A DNA stretch of 15,102 nt, from positions 1 through 15,102 of the forward strand of contig JARHZY010000111.1 of the NCBI GenBank assembly GCA_029264655.1. Direction: 5' to 3'. This stretch comes from Helicobacter sp. (lineage in GTDB: Bacteria; Campylobacterota; Campylobacteria; Campylobacterales; Helicobacteraceae). The notes beneath the pieces are model-generated. The model was not told the DNA's origin. It ran no database searches and saw only the letters and a program-made list of their open reading frames with translations. Shown here piece after piece: positions 7,987 through 14,815 of this stretch. Each line of letters starts with the position of its first letter. Position 1 is the first letter of the stretch. The position numbers and the translations under genes are program-made.

Positions 7987-8731
7987 ATTTTATACAATAC
8001 AATAACCCTTCAAGTAAATAAGCCTTTCAGAATCTAAAACAAAAATAAATGCAATAGTTTTCATGAAAAATAAATTACACATAAAAAGACTTTTTAGAAT
8101 CTAAAACAAAAGCACACATGATAAATTTATGCTCCATGTAAAAACAGGTAGTTTATTTTTAATACTATCTAAATTTTTACAATCCCTTTTAATAAAAAAG
8201 TAAAGGCAAACAGCGGAAATAAAAGTAACTTTAAAATAAAAAGTAATTTGTAAATTAAGTATTTTAATTAAAATGGTGTGCGATATAAAATACTCAATAG
8301 TTTTATAAAAAAGTAAGGGCAATGATTACAATAGAATCTAAGTTATAAAATATAGTTGCTATTTATCCATATTATATCATAAGAGAATTTTCATATTATA
8401 AAATATGCTTTTTGTCTTGTTGTATGCCATTGCTATTTTATTGGACTTACTATTCTTGTTTTGATTAGGCATCAAAAATTTTTAATGCAAAATATTGCAC
8501 TTTTTTGCTTAGTAATAAATAATATTGAAGCGATAAAGCCGTATTAGTATTATGAATATAAAGAAGGTAGCTTTAGAAAAAGTAAAAAAAATTTACAAGC
8601 TACTAGATAGAATCTTATAAATCATTAATAGATTTTAAGCCTAGAAGCATTTTATTATATACAATGTGAAATACAAAAACTTGTTAGCACCAACTATTCT
8701 ATATCATACATGGAATATATCTTATAGATTA
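7987..8731. other. Long AT-rich stretch without a clear gene
   Basis: About 0.75 kb with no convincing gene. Contents seen: a 16-bp direct repeat AGAATCTAAAACAAAA at 8029-8044 and 8096-8111; a leftward extended -10-like TGA-TATAAT (complement of 8370-8378) with nothing obvious behind it; a 19-codon hydrophobic frame at 8405-8464 without a Shine-Dalgarno; and a 22-codon frame at 8552-8620 described separately. It may be decayed sequence or carry an unrecognised small RNA. Confidence 0.45.
8552..8620 (+). CDS. Possible 22-residue amphipathic peptide or gene remnant
   Basis: A short frame from ATG to TAA encoding a Lys/Leu-rich sequence (MNIKKVALEKVKKIYKLLD and three more residues) that would form one amphipathic helix. 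No Shine-Dalgarno is visible. The DNA also folds into a two-part hairpin: outer arms GTAGCTT (8567-8573) and AAGCTAC (8597-8603), inner arms GTAAA and TTTAC. It may be a remnant, a regulatory hairpin or chance. Confidence 0.2.
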   Translation: MNIKKVALEKVKKIYKLLDRIL

Positions 8732-8754
8732 TAATTTTCTCTATAAAAGCCGAT
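8732..8754 (+). promoter_or_regulatory. Possible sigma-28 (FliA)-like promoter
   Basis: TAATTTTC, 11 bases, then CGAT (8751-8754), 28 bases before the next start codon. Spacing matches the Campylobacterota FliA pattern (TAAAGTTT-N11-CGATAT) but the -35 half has mismatches, and an overlapping TATATT at 8755-8760 could serve the housekeeping sigma factor instead. Confidence 0.3.
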
Positions 8755-8782
8755 TATATTGCAATCTGTAGAAAGGGTAAAT

Positions 8783-9439
8783 ATGAATAGAATATTAAAA
8801 TATCTTCTTGCAAGTATAATAGTTTGGAATGGTGTGCTTTATGCAGAGTTTCCATATGCACCAGATTTTTCACTTTCTTCGCATGTATTACAAGAACCTC
8901 CAGCATTACCACAAGTTTATGGCGTCATACTACCAAACGCATGGGAATATTACGCCTCTGAACCAACAGAACAAAATATACTTTTACCCACAGCACCAGT
9001 GGTTATGGAAATTTGTGCCATTGTTGATACAATAGTATATTTTTATCCCACAAAGGAAACATTAATGCAGGGGTGTTATCGCGGTGATAAAGGCTTATTG
9101 CATCTTGTATTGCAACCATACCAGTATTTACCATCATTAACAACATTACAATCAGTGCGTCTTATGCCACATAACGCACATACATATATATACCCAAAGA
9201 TTGTTATTTATTATAAAAGCACAGAACAAGCTCAAAATTTTCTTACAAGTATAGAATTAGGTGATTTTGCAGATGAGCATGGAGTTTTGGTAATTAATGG
9301 GCAGACTTTTCAATACAATCATGATGTAATGCTTGCATTCCATGAGCTTATTAATGAAATCAGTGATAGCATGTATTTACCAGAAACAAACCATACAATG
9401 CAAAATTATATAGCCTATCCACCGACATATAAACATTAG
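8783..9439 (+). CDS. Small exported protein of unknown function
   Basis: 218 residues starting at the ATG at 8783, chosen because GAAAGGG lies 5 bases upstream; an upstream in-frame TTG has no such site. The N-terminus is a clear type I signal peptide (positive start, hydrophobic core, cleavage after V-L-Y-A at residue 21), so the mature protein is periplasmic or surface-located. The rest is Pro- and Tyr-rich, probably beta-rich, with two cysteines (78 and 98) that could form a disulfide and a C-terminus rich in His and Tyr. I recognise no family. It lies about 80 bases before an RpoN-driven gene and may itself have a FliA-like promoter, so a link to the flagellum or cell surface is possible. 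Confidence 0.7.
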   Translation: MNRILKYLLASIIVWNGVLYAEFPYAPDFSLSSHVLQEPPALPQVYGVILPNAWEYYASEPTEQNILLPTAPVVMEICAIVDTIVYFYPTKETLMQGCYRGDKGLLHLVLQPYQYLPSLTTLQSVRLMPHNAHTYIYPKIVIYYKSTEQAQNFLTSIELGDFADEHGVLVINGQTFQYNHDVMLAFHELINEISDSMYLPETNHTMQNYIAYPPTYKH

Positions 9440-9469
9440 CATATTAGTAAAATACTCTATTGAATATTT

Positions 9470-9487
9470 TAGGAACAAATTTTGCTT
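9470..9487 (+). promoter_or_regulatory. Sigma-54 (RpoN) promoter
   Basis: TAGGAACAAATTTTGCTT: GG (9472-9473) and GC (9484-9485) separated by exactly 10 bases, matching the Campylobacterota RpoN consensus GGAA-N-TTTGCTT at -24/-12. Transcription would start near 9496-9497, giving a leader of about 24 bases with the Shine-Dalgarno of the next gene inside. In Helicobacter and Campylobacter RpoN with FlgR/FlgS drives hook and minor flagellin genes. Confidence 0.8.
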
Positions 9488-9519
9488 CCTTTATGTAATA
9501 TTTTGAAATGGAGTTTATT

Positions 9520-10671
9520 ATGGCTATCAGTGTAGATGAGAGAGCACCAATTCTTTTACAAAAGCTTCCAAAGGCAAAGGATTCCTTAAAACTTGTAGAT
9601 ATACAAAAAACATTTAGCATTATCGAAGAAGTGCCAGCCATTGATGCCATAGCCCAAGATAATGGACCCGCATATAACGAACAAATTAATGATATACTCC
9701 ATACAATGAAAGCTTTACAAATTGCAAAAAAGAGTCTTAGAGATGTGCAAAGTGTTACAAAGGACATAAAAAGTAATTATAAAACTGAAAAAAATGATGC
9801 ATGGGCACCAATTGATGATACAATGCTTCGCCAACGTTATGACGCAACACAGCAAATTAAAAATATTCTTAAAAATGCAGTTCTTAACCACAAAAATGTT
9901 TTTACTTTGGATTATGCAAAAGATGGAGTAACACTCGACTTACAACGCAAAGACATTAATATGTTAAATTTGCGTGATGAGCATTCTATTAATATATTTT
10001 ATGATAATATAGAGCGTCTAAGCCAACAGATTGAAGAGAATATACAGAAACTACAAGGTAAAATTGATAAAATCAATCAAGATCGTTGGCTTTCTATGGA
10101 AAATTTACGGAATGTGCGTCTTGAACAAAAAGAAGTCAATGCGGGTTTAAAAAATGCAAACCAAACGCCAAGTTTAGCAAGTGCATTAGCCCAAATAGCA
10201 CAGCAACAAAACACTCAAGAGACACCAGCACAAATAAAACAAGATATAATGGCAAGTGAAATGAAAGCTGCAGAATCTCCCAAGCAAAATATTACAGATT
10301 CTATGGCTACATCTACAACACAACAAACCAATACAGACAATGGAAATAAAACAACGCAAACTCAAGAAGCAAATAAAGCGGCACAAGATTCTAATGCTAC
10401 ATTGGCAACAAAAGAAGATATACTAAATACCGCTAAAGATAGCACAACACAAGAAAAACCTGCTAGCACAACTAAAACACAAGATTCTAATGCCAATAAA
10501 ACACAAGTAGCACAAGCTACACAAACAGATACAGCACCAACTAGCAACCAATCTGATAATACCAAAAAAGTTGAACAGCAAAATAAAATAGTTTCTAAGG
10601 ATACTGCTTCACAATCTACACAAAAAGCAGAAAGTGAAAATGCAGAACAAACAATAGACCTCTTTGTATAA
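9520..10671 (+). CDS. RpoN-driven helical protein with low-complexity tail, candidate flagellar protein
   Basis: 383 residues from the ATG at 9520, preferred over the ATG at 9508 because GGAG sits 6 bases before it. The first 205 residues are alpha-helical, soluble and coiled-coil-like (helices around 55-90, 105-125 and 155-190, with heptad-like spacing in NIERLSQQIEENIQKLQGKI). Residues from about 215 to the end are a low-complexity Thr/Gln/Asn/Ala/Lys/Ser-rich tail with repeated QDSNA-type units, ending in a hydrophobic T-I-D-L-F-V. No signal peptide, so it is cytosolic or exported by the flagellar apparatus. The upstream sigma-54 promoter places it with flagellar genes. The composition recalls FliK-type or hook-associated proteins but no FliK C-terminal domain is seen; family not recognised. 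Confidence 0.75.
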   Translation: MAISVDERAPILLQKLPKAKDSLKLVDIQKTFSIIEEVPAIDAIAQDNGPAYNEQINDILHTMKALQIAKKSLRDVQSVTKDIKSNYKTEKNDAWAPIDDTMLRQRYDATQQIKNILKNAVLNHKNVFTLDYAKDGVTLDLQRKDINMLNLRDEHSINIFYDNIERLSQQIEENIQKLQGKIDKINQDRWLSMENLRNVRLEQKEVNAGLKNANQTPSLASALAQIAQQQNTQETPAQIKQDIMASEMKAAESPKQNITDSMATSTTQQTNTDNGNKTTQTQEANKAAQDSNATLATKEDILNTAKDSTTQEKPASTTKTQDSNANKTQVAQATQTDTAPTSNQSDNTKKVEQQNKIVSKDTASQSTQKAESENAEQTIDLFV

Positions 10672-11099
10672 GCATAATTTTTATCCTTTATATATCCCAC
10701 AACATAGAGTTAAAGAGGGTTAATAGGGATAGTTCGTTTTAATAAAGTATGGTTAATTATATGATAAATAAAATACACAAGATAGCACATTATATAGCAC
10801 AATGCTATTACTAAATTTTAACTATATGTTTTTATATATTAGCCCACTTAGTTGAAATTTTATACTCTATTATAGGAAAGCTATATTATATAAAAAAGAT
10901 AAGGCGTTCTATAGGTAAGTCTAAACAAACAATCATAAATAATAGCTTATTTATGATTGTTATTGTTTTACATAAAACCAAAACAACCAATGTAATGTTT
11001 AAGTCATTAAAAAATGAACATAAAGCATGCTATCGAACACCATTTTCATCTAAGTAAAGCATAGTTACGGGTATATTTTTTAAATAAATTAAAATTATT
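10672..11099. other. AT-rich stretch without a gene
   Basis: No gene recognised. It contains a small hairpin ATAGCA-N3-TGCTAT at 10794-10808, which could weakly end transcription from the preceding gene, and the long perfect inverted repeat listed next. Confidence 0.45.
10928..10961. repeat. Perfect 15-bp inverted repeat, 4-base loop
   Basis: AACAATCATAAATAA, loop TAGC, then its exact complement. The right arm runs into ATTGTTTTAC, so it may act as an AT-rich intrinsic terminator, 257 bases after the RpoN-driven gene; the low G+C and distance make this uncertain. A binding or recombination site is an alternative. Confidence 0.55.
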
Positions 11100-11665
11100 A
11101 TGATTAATTTGGAATAAAATTTATATAGTTTTTATTTGACTTATCCGCGATATTATAAATTTTACTAAATATTTATCTTTAGGTTCTAACCCACCTATAT
11201 AATCGTAAAACTTAATATCTTATATTCATTTTGCAAAAGCTTTTTTTGTTACTATACTTTTTTCATTATAGAATGGTGGTGCAAGCTTATCATAATACTT
11301 TTTATCCATTAGCCCCTTATATATTTCTGCTATTTGATAGATAATATCTAGCAAACAGCTATCTGCAAAGCCATAATTTGATTTAAAAGTTTGTGATTTA
11401 TTTACCTCTTCACATGTGCTTTGACTTCTTGGATAAAAATCTTCATCAACATAGGAGCAAAATAGACTATTCGTGTATCTATCAAACATATGCCCTGCTA
11501 CTTCTTGATTATATGCATCTTGCAATATTTGCACAATATATTGCTTTCATGATTGAAACTTTTTTCTGTGTTGGAATATCTTTTTTTGTTTGTATAATTT
11601 TAAAAAATATTGTAAATAAAGATTTTTACTTCCATATTGCTTATGTTTTAATTTATATATTTGGC
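11100..11665 (-). pseudogene. Probable remnant of a decayed gene
   Basis: One leftward reading frame keeps protein-like content across several stops. Between a TGA near 11550 and a TGA at 11226 it is open for 102 codons from a GTG at 11534 (IQDAYNQEVAGHMFD-like start, an acidic Tyr/Phe-rich middle, ending K-K-A-F-A-K), without a Shine-Dalgarno. Upstream in the same frame about 40 Lys/Tyr-rich codons begin at an ATG, and downstream, after two stops, DIKFYDYIGGLEPKDKYLV appears. I do not recognise the family. The opposite strand also holds a hydrophobic 45-codon frame (11549-11686) without a Shine-Dalgarno. A short functional gene limited to 11226-11534 is the alternative. Confidence 0.35.
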
Positions 11666-11856
11666 ACATTAAAACATAAACCTTAATTTTATACTTATCT
11701 TTAAATAATTATAGCCTACTGCAAGCCTTATAAAAACTTTACATTTAGGTTAAACAAGGGCAGTAGTAATACATAGATTCTCCCTAAAGTGAAAATTATA
11801 ACGGGCTATATTCATATAGATTACACTGCAATGATATACAAACAATGATTACAAGT
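11666..11856. other. Spacer downstream of aspB
   Basis: No gene recognised. A leftward extended -10-like GGC-TATAAT (complement around 11706-11714) precedes the decayed frame, and a 9-codon leftward frame near 11775 has an AGGGAG before its ATG. No strong terminator for aspB is visible. Confidence 0.35.
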
Positions 11857-13041
11857 TTAAAGCGATTCGCCACGTACAAATTTATTAATACGCACAAATC
11901 CTTCTTTAATTTGGGCTAAATCACATGCAAAACTCATACGCACAAATCCATCCATGCCAAATGCACTACCGGGCACTAAAGCAACACCAACTTGTTCAAG
12001 CAAAGCTTTGCAAAATTGCATACTATCACCATTATAGCCTTTTACATTTTGTATATTGATAAAAAGATAAAATGCACCATCTGGTTTCACGACATTAATG
12101 CCGGGTATTTCTTCAATAAGCTTACATGCAATATCTCTACGTTCTTTAAAAGCTTCACGCATAGCCTCAATATCAGGATCAGCACTACCATTAAGTGCCA
12201 TAATTGAAGCTTTTTGCGTTAAAGAATTAATATTTGAAGTGCATTGGCTTTGGAGATTATCCATAAGCTTTATGAGTTTTTGATCCTTGCAGGCTGCATA
12301 ACCCATACGCCAACCAGTCATTGCTACAGATTTACTTAAGCCATTAATTGTAATTGTTTTTTGCAGTATAGAATCATTAAGCGATGCAATACTAACAAAA
12401 GCACCATCATATACAAGCTTTTCATACATTTCATCGCTAATCACCCAAAGATTATGTTTTATAGCAATATCAGCAATTGTTTGTAATTCTTCTTTTGTAT
12501 AAATCATACCTGTTGGATTTGATGGGCTTGTTAATACAATGGCTTTAGTCTTTTGTGTGATTGCCCGTTCAAAATCTACACCACGTGCTTTAAATCCATA
12601 TTCTTGCGTAGTGGGGATAAAAATGGGCTTCCCTCCACTATATGTAACTAATTCAGGATAAGTTACCCAATATGGAGTTGGGATAAGCACTTCATCACCA
12701 TCATCAATGATTGCTTGAAATGTGTTAAAAAGAGATTGTTTTGCACCATTACTTACAATAATCTCTTTTGGCTCATATTCCAAATTATTATCTCGTTTAA
12801 GTTTTTGGGCAATTGCTTGTAATAATTCAGGGATTCCTGCAACAGCAGTATATTTTGTGAATCCACAATTTAATGCACGTATGGCTTCATCTTTGATAAC
12901 TTGCGGTGTATCAAAATCTGGTTCTCCTGCACTAAAGCTTAACACATCTTTGCCTTCTGCTTGGAGTTTCCGAGCAAGGCTTGCCACAGCAATTGTTGCT
13001 GATTCACTCAAACTTAAGATTCTCTTAGAATATTGTTGCAT
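11857..13041 (-). CDS. aspB: Class I PLP-dependent aspartate aminotransferase
   Basis: Interconverts aspartate + 2-oxoglutarate with oxaloacetate + glutamate using pyridoxal phosphate in the cytosol. 394 residues, normal for the subgroup I-gamma/b bacterial enzymes. Seen in order: SAGEPDFDTP (37-46, substrate-binding Gly loop), SNGAKQSL (97-104, cofactor phosphate), PTPYW with stacking Trp125, SNPTG with Asn175, Asp203 and Tyr206 that hold the pyridine ring, the Schiff-base Lys237 in NGLSKSVAMTGWRMGY, Arg245, and the substrate carboxylate-binding Arg368 in FVRMSFA. A strong AAGGAG precedes the ATG. Last gene of a leftward cluster after fliR and the STAS-like gene, 52 bases from the latter. 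Substrate preference among related class I enzymes is not certain. Confidence 0.92.
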   Translation of the reverse strand: MQQYSKRILSLSESATIAVASLARKLQAEGKDVLSFSAGEPDFDTPQVIKDEAIRALNCGFTKYTAVAGIPELLQAIAQKLKRDNNLEYEPKEIIVSNGAKQSLFNTFQAIIDDGDEVLIPTPYWVTYPELVTYSGGKPIFIPTTQEYGFKARGVDFERAITQKTKAIVLTSPSNPTGMIYTKEELQTIADIAIKHNLWVISDEMYEKLVYDGAFVSIASLNDSILQKTITINGLSKSVAMTGWRMGYAACKDQKLIKLMDNLQSQCTSNINSLTQKASIMALNGSADPDIEAMREAFKERRDIACKLIEEIPGINVVKPDGAFYLFINIQNVKGYNGDSMQFCKALLEQVGVALVPGSAFGMDGFVRMSFACDLAQIKEGFVRINKFVRGESL

Positions 13042-13093
13042 TGCAACTCCTTATTATGTAAAAATAGCTTATATGTTAGCAAAATAACTTCAA

Positions 13094-13438
13094 CTATAAA
13101 TATAAACGCACATTTAATTTCTCATCTAAAAATATAGAGATGAAAAAACTTAACATTTTGTTTTCATTTGTCATCAAACTTACTGCGATTTTATCGCGTT
13201 CTAAAAGTTTTAAGAAGAATCCAATAAGGCAATCAGGCAGTGGATGCGAATCTGCAAATTTTACTTCTAATTCATCAAATACTTTTTCTTTTAAGAAATT
13301 TATTTCGCTCACACCAGCAATATCAAATAAATCTGCTTTAAAAGCTTTAAATGCTTCATAATCTCTAATAACACCTGTGCAAGTAAGGCTAAGCTTACGT
13401 GCCTCCATAGCACCCTCAAGTGTAAAACCCATATTCAT
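13094..13438 (-). CDS. Small STAS-like protein next to fliR
   Basis: 114 residues, cytosolic, no signal peptide. The start has AGAGG 7 bases before the ATG at 13438. The alternation of strands and helices (LSLTCTGVIRDYEAFKAFK, then EINFLKEKVF, LIGFFLKLLERDKIAVSLM, and a final helix before NVRLYL) resembles a STAS-type fold, usually a protein-protein interaction or anti-sigma-antagonist module; this is inference from pattern. It starts 37 bases after fliR ends on the same strand. I recall that fliR is also followed or preceded by a small unknown gene in H. pylori, which suggests a conserved pairing. Function unknown. Confidence 0.75.
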   Translation of the reverse strand: MNMGFTLEGAMEARKLSLTCTGVIRDYEAFKAFKADLFDIAGVSEINFLKEKVFDELEVKFADSHPLPDCLIGFFLKLLERDKIAVSLMTNENKMLSFFISIFLDEKLNVRLYL

Positions 13439-13475
13439 ATAAACACCTCTTTAAATAATGTATGACAAATAGATT

Positions 13476-14252
13476 CTAAAATTGGCTTAGAATTTTCCAC
13501 AACACTTTCATACCTTCACTTAAATCATATCGAAAATGCTGTATAATGCTTGGCACAATGATTGCTAAAATCACCAAAGCTACACCTATTTTAACAGGGA
13601 ATCCTATAACAAGTAGATTAAATTGTGGGTGCGTTTTCATAATCATACCAAAAATAATATCGGTTAAAAGTAAAACCGCAATAATAGGAAATGCCATTGA
13701 AAAACCAATAAGAATCATATTGGCAAATGACTTCACAAAATATTCAACAATATTATTACTAAGCATAAAACCCCCTAAAGGCGTATCATTAAGCGTGCGT
13801 GCAATAATATCAAGTAGAAGATAATGAAAATTAAAATGTAATGCCATAAGAATAGATAGGAATACAACAACTTGAGATACTATTGGCTTTGTTGCACCAC
13901 TCATGGGATCATAGGCACTCGCCATTGTTAAACCCATCGAAAAGCTTGCCAAATCGCCAGCAAATACAATTGATGAAAAAATAATTTGCAATACAAGTCC
14001 GCAAGTAAAACCTAAGAGAATCTCAAATAGCCCGCCAATCATAAAAGCCGTTAATGTTGGATATGCTATTATATCTGTTACCATTGGCATAAAAACAACT
14101 GCAAGCACAAATGCAAGTGCAACACGCACACTTATGGGAAGAAGTTGGTTATCAAAAAAAGGAAAAAAAGCAAGAACACCACCAAAACGCAATAAAAGCA
14201 TCAAAAATGCCATAACATTTGCATTTGTAATATAAGATAGAAAATCAAGCAT
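13476..14252 (-). CDS. fliR: Flagellar type III export gate protein FliR
   Basis: Inner-membrane component of the flagellar export gate (with FliP and FliQ), needed to export rod, hook and filament subunits. 258 residues, the usual length, with six hydrophobic segments and the family landmarks: the N-terminal block RFGGVLAFFPFFDNQLLPIS followed by VRVALAF, the central SAYDPMSGATKPIVSQV loop, HFNFHYLLLDII, and the C-terminal GFPVKIGVAL and IVPSIIQHF blocks. TAAGG lies 8 bases before the ATG and an extended -10 box lies upstream. The FFPFF codons produce two T7 runs separated by CC (complement of 14154-14169), a possible slippage site. First gene of the leftward cluster with the STAS-like gene and aspB. 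Confidence 0.95.
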   Translation of the reverse strand: MLDFLSYITNANVMAFLMLLLRFGGVLAFFPFFDNQLLPISVRVALAFVLAVVFMPMVTDIIAYPTLTAFMIGGLFEILLGFTCGLVLQIIFSSIVFAGDLASFSMGLTMASAYDPMSGATKPIVSQVVVFLSILMALHFNFHYLLLDIIARTLNDTPLGGFMLSNNIVEYFVKSFANMILIGFSMAFPIIAVLLLTDIIFGMIMKTHPQFNLLVIGFPVKIGVALVILAIIVPSIIQHFRYDLSEGMKVLWKILSQF

Positions 14253-14301
14253 ATATAACCTTAAATTTATAACAATATTTTAGAATCTTTATAATTATTG
14301 C

Positions 14302-14310
14302 ATTATAGCA
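14302..14310 (-). promoter_or_regulatory. Extended -10 promoter of fliR cluster
   Basis: TGC-TATAAT on the complementary strand, 49 bases before the fliR start codon, with no clear -35. It has no sigma-54 or sigma-28 features, consistent with early (class 1) flagellar export genes being read by the housekeeping sigma factor. Confidence 0.65.
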
Positions 14311-14349
14311 TGAGTTTCTAAAAATGCTAAGCCTTATTACATAGTAACT

Positions 14350-14382
14350 TCAAAATACAATAAAAAAGTTATTGTATTTTGA
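14350..14382. repeat. Perfect 14-bp inverted repeat, 5-base loop
   Basis: TCAAAATACAATAA, loop AAAAG, then its exact complement. It lies upstream of the fliR promoter on one side and of the ribbon-helix-helix-like gene on the other. No separate U-run follows, though the arm itself contains TTTT, so terminator, operator or structural roles are all open. Confidence 0.5.
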
Positions 14383-14603
14383 TATGCATACTAGAATCTA
14401 TATAAACACATATATTCATAAAAATAAACTTTTTAGAATCCAGAGCCAAAAAGAATGTAATAGATTCTGTAAAATTTCATTTGGTTGGTGATTATTTTTT
14501 GCCAACATAAATATATTATTTACTCCAATATATTTTTGTAGAGTGCATAAGAAATCTATATTTTTAATACAATATTCTATAGAATCTAAATATAACACAC
14601 CTT

Positions 14604-14759
14604 ATGTTTCAAAATCTAGCAGGAGATAATCTGAAAAGACATAATTTTTATTGCACGCCAGCAGAAAGTCAAAGGTTACGAGAAATGGCAGAACAATATA
14701 ATATGAAAATTGCAGAATTTATCAAATTTAAAGTATTTGATAAACACAAAAATATGTAA
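14604..14759 (+). CDS. Small ribbon-helix-helix-like DNA-binding protein
   Basis: 51 residues if started at the ATG at 14604. The pattern is one beta strand (KRHNFYCTPAES) and two helices (ESQRLREMAEQYN and KIAEFIKFKVFDK), the arrangement of Arc/MetJ/CopG-type dimeric DNA-binding proteins, including antitoxins and MobC-like relaxosome proteins; this is inference, no partner toxin or relaxase is in the window. The ATG has no Shine-Dalgarno. In contrast an in-frame CTG at 14631 has a perfect AGGAG 5 bases before it and would begin exactly where the fold begins, giving 42 residues, so the true start is uncertain. Confidence 0.55.
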   Translation: MFQNLAGDNLKRHNFYCTPAESQRLREMAEQYNMKIAEFIKFKVFDKHKNM

Positions 14760-14779
14760 TAAAACATGTGATTTTATTA

Positions 14780-14785
14780 TATAAT
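14780..14785 (+). promoter_or_regulatory. -10 box of the last gene
   Basis: A perfect TATAAT 30 bases before the start codon of the final gene, only 20 bases after the stop of the small DNA-binding gene; no clear -35 box. Confidence 0.5.
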
Positions 14786-14815
14786 ACATCTTTATTTTAT
14801 TTGAAAGGATAGTTT

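Larger units (their letters stand above)
14253..14603. other. Divergent spacer between fliR and the small DNA-binding gene
   Basis: Contains the fliR promoter and a perfect 14-bp inverted repeat (both listed). A leftward 60-codon frame from a GTG at 14598 has no usable Shine-Dalgarno and I do not call it. Four AGATTCT/AGAATC words lie within 14281-14587. Confidence 0.5.

Noticed and set aside
8101..8322. Leftward 73-codon hydrophobic frame
   Set aside because: Begins at a TTG without a ribosome site; composition is what AT-rich non-coding DNA gives.
8405..8464. 19-codon hydrophobic frame, toxin-like in size
   Set aside because: No ribosome site, no antisense RNA promoter pair recognised, and hydrophobic frames are common in T-rich DNA.
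7987..8731. CRISPR or tRNA content in the long gene-free stretch
   Set aside because: No regularly spaced repeats and no G+C-rich cloverleaf-like segment were found.
10362..10700. Leftward 112-codon frame opposite the low-complexity tail
   Set aside because: Its Ser/Cys/Val-rich product is the mirror of the Thr/Gln/Asn-rich coding strand; no ribosome site.
12722..13087. Rightward 121-codon frame inside aspB
   Set aside because: Antisense shadow of a well-supported aminotransferase gene.
14416..14598. Leftward 60-codon frame from a GTG
   Set aside because: The only AAGG lies too close to the start codon, and no domain or composition supports a real gene.
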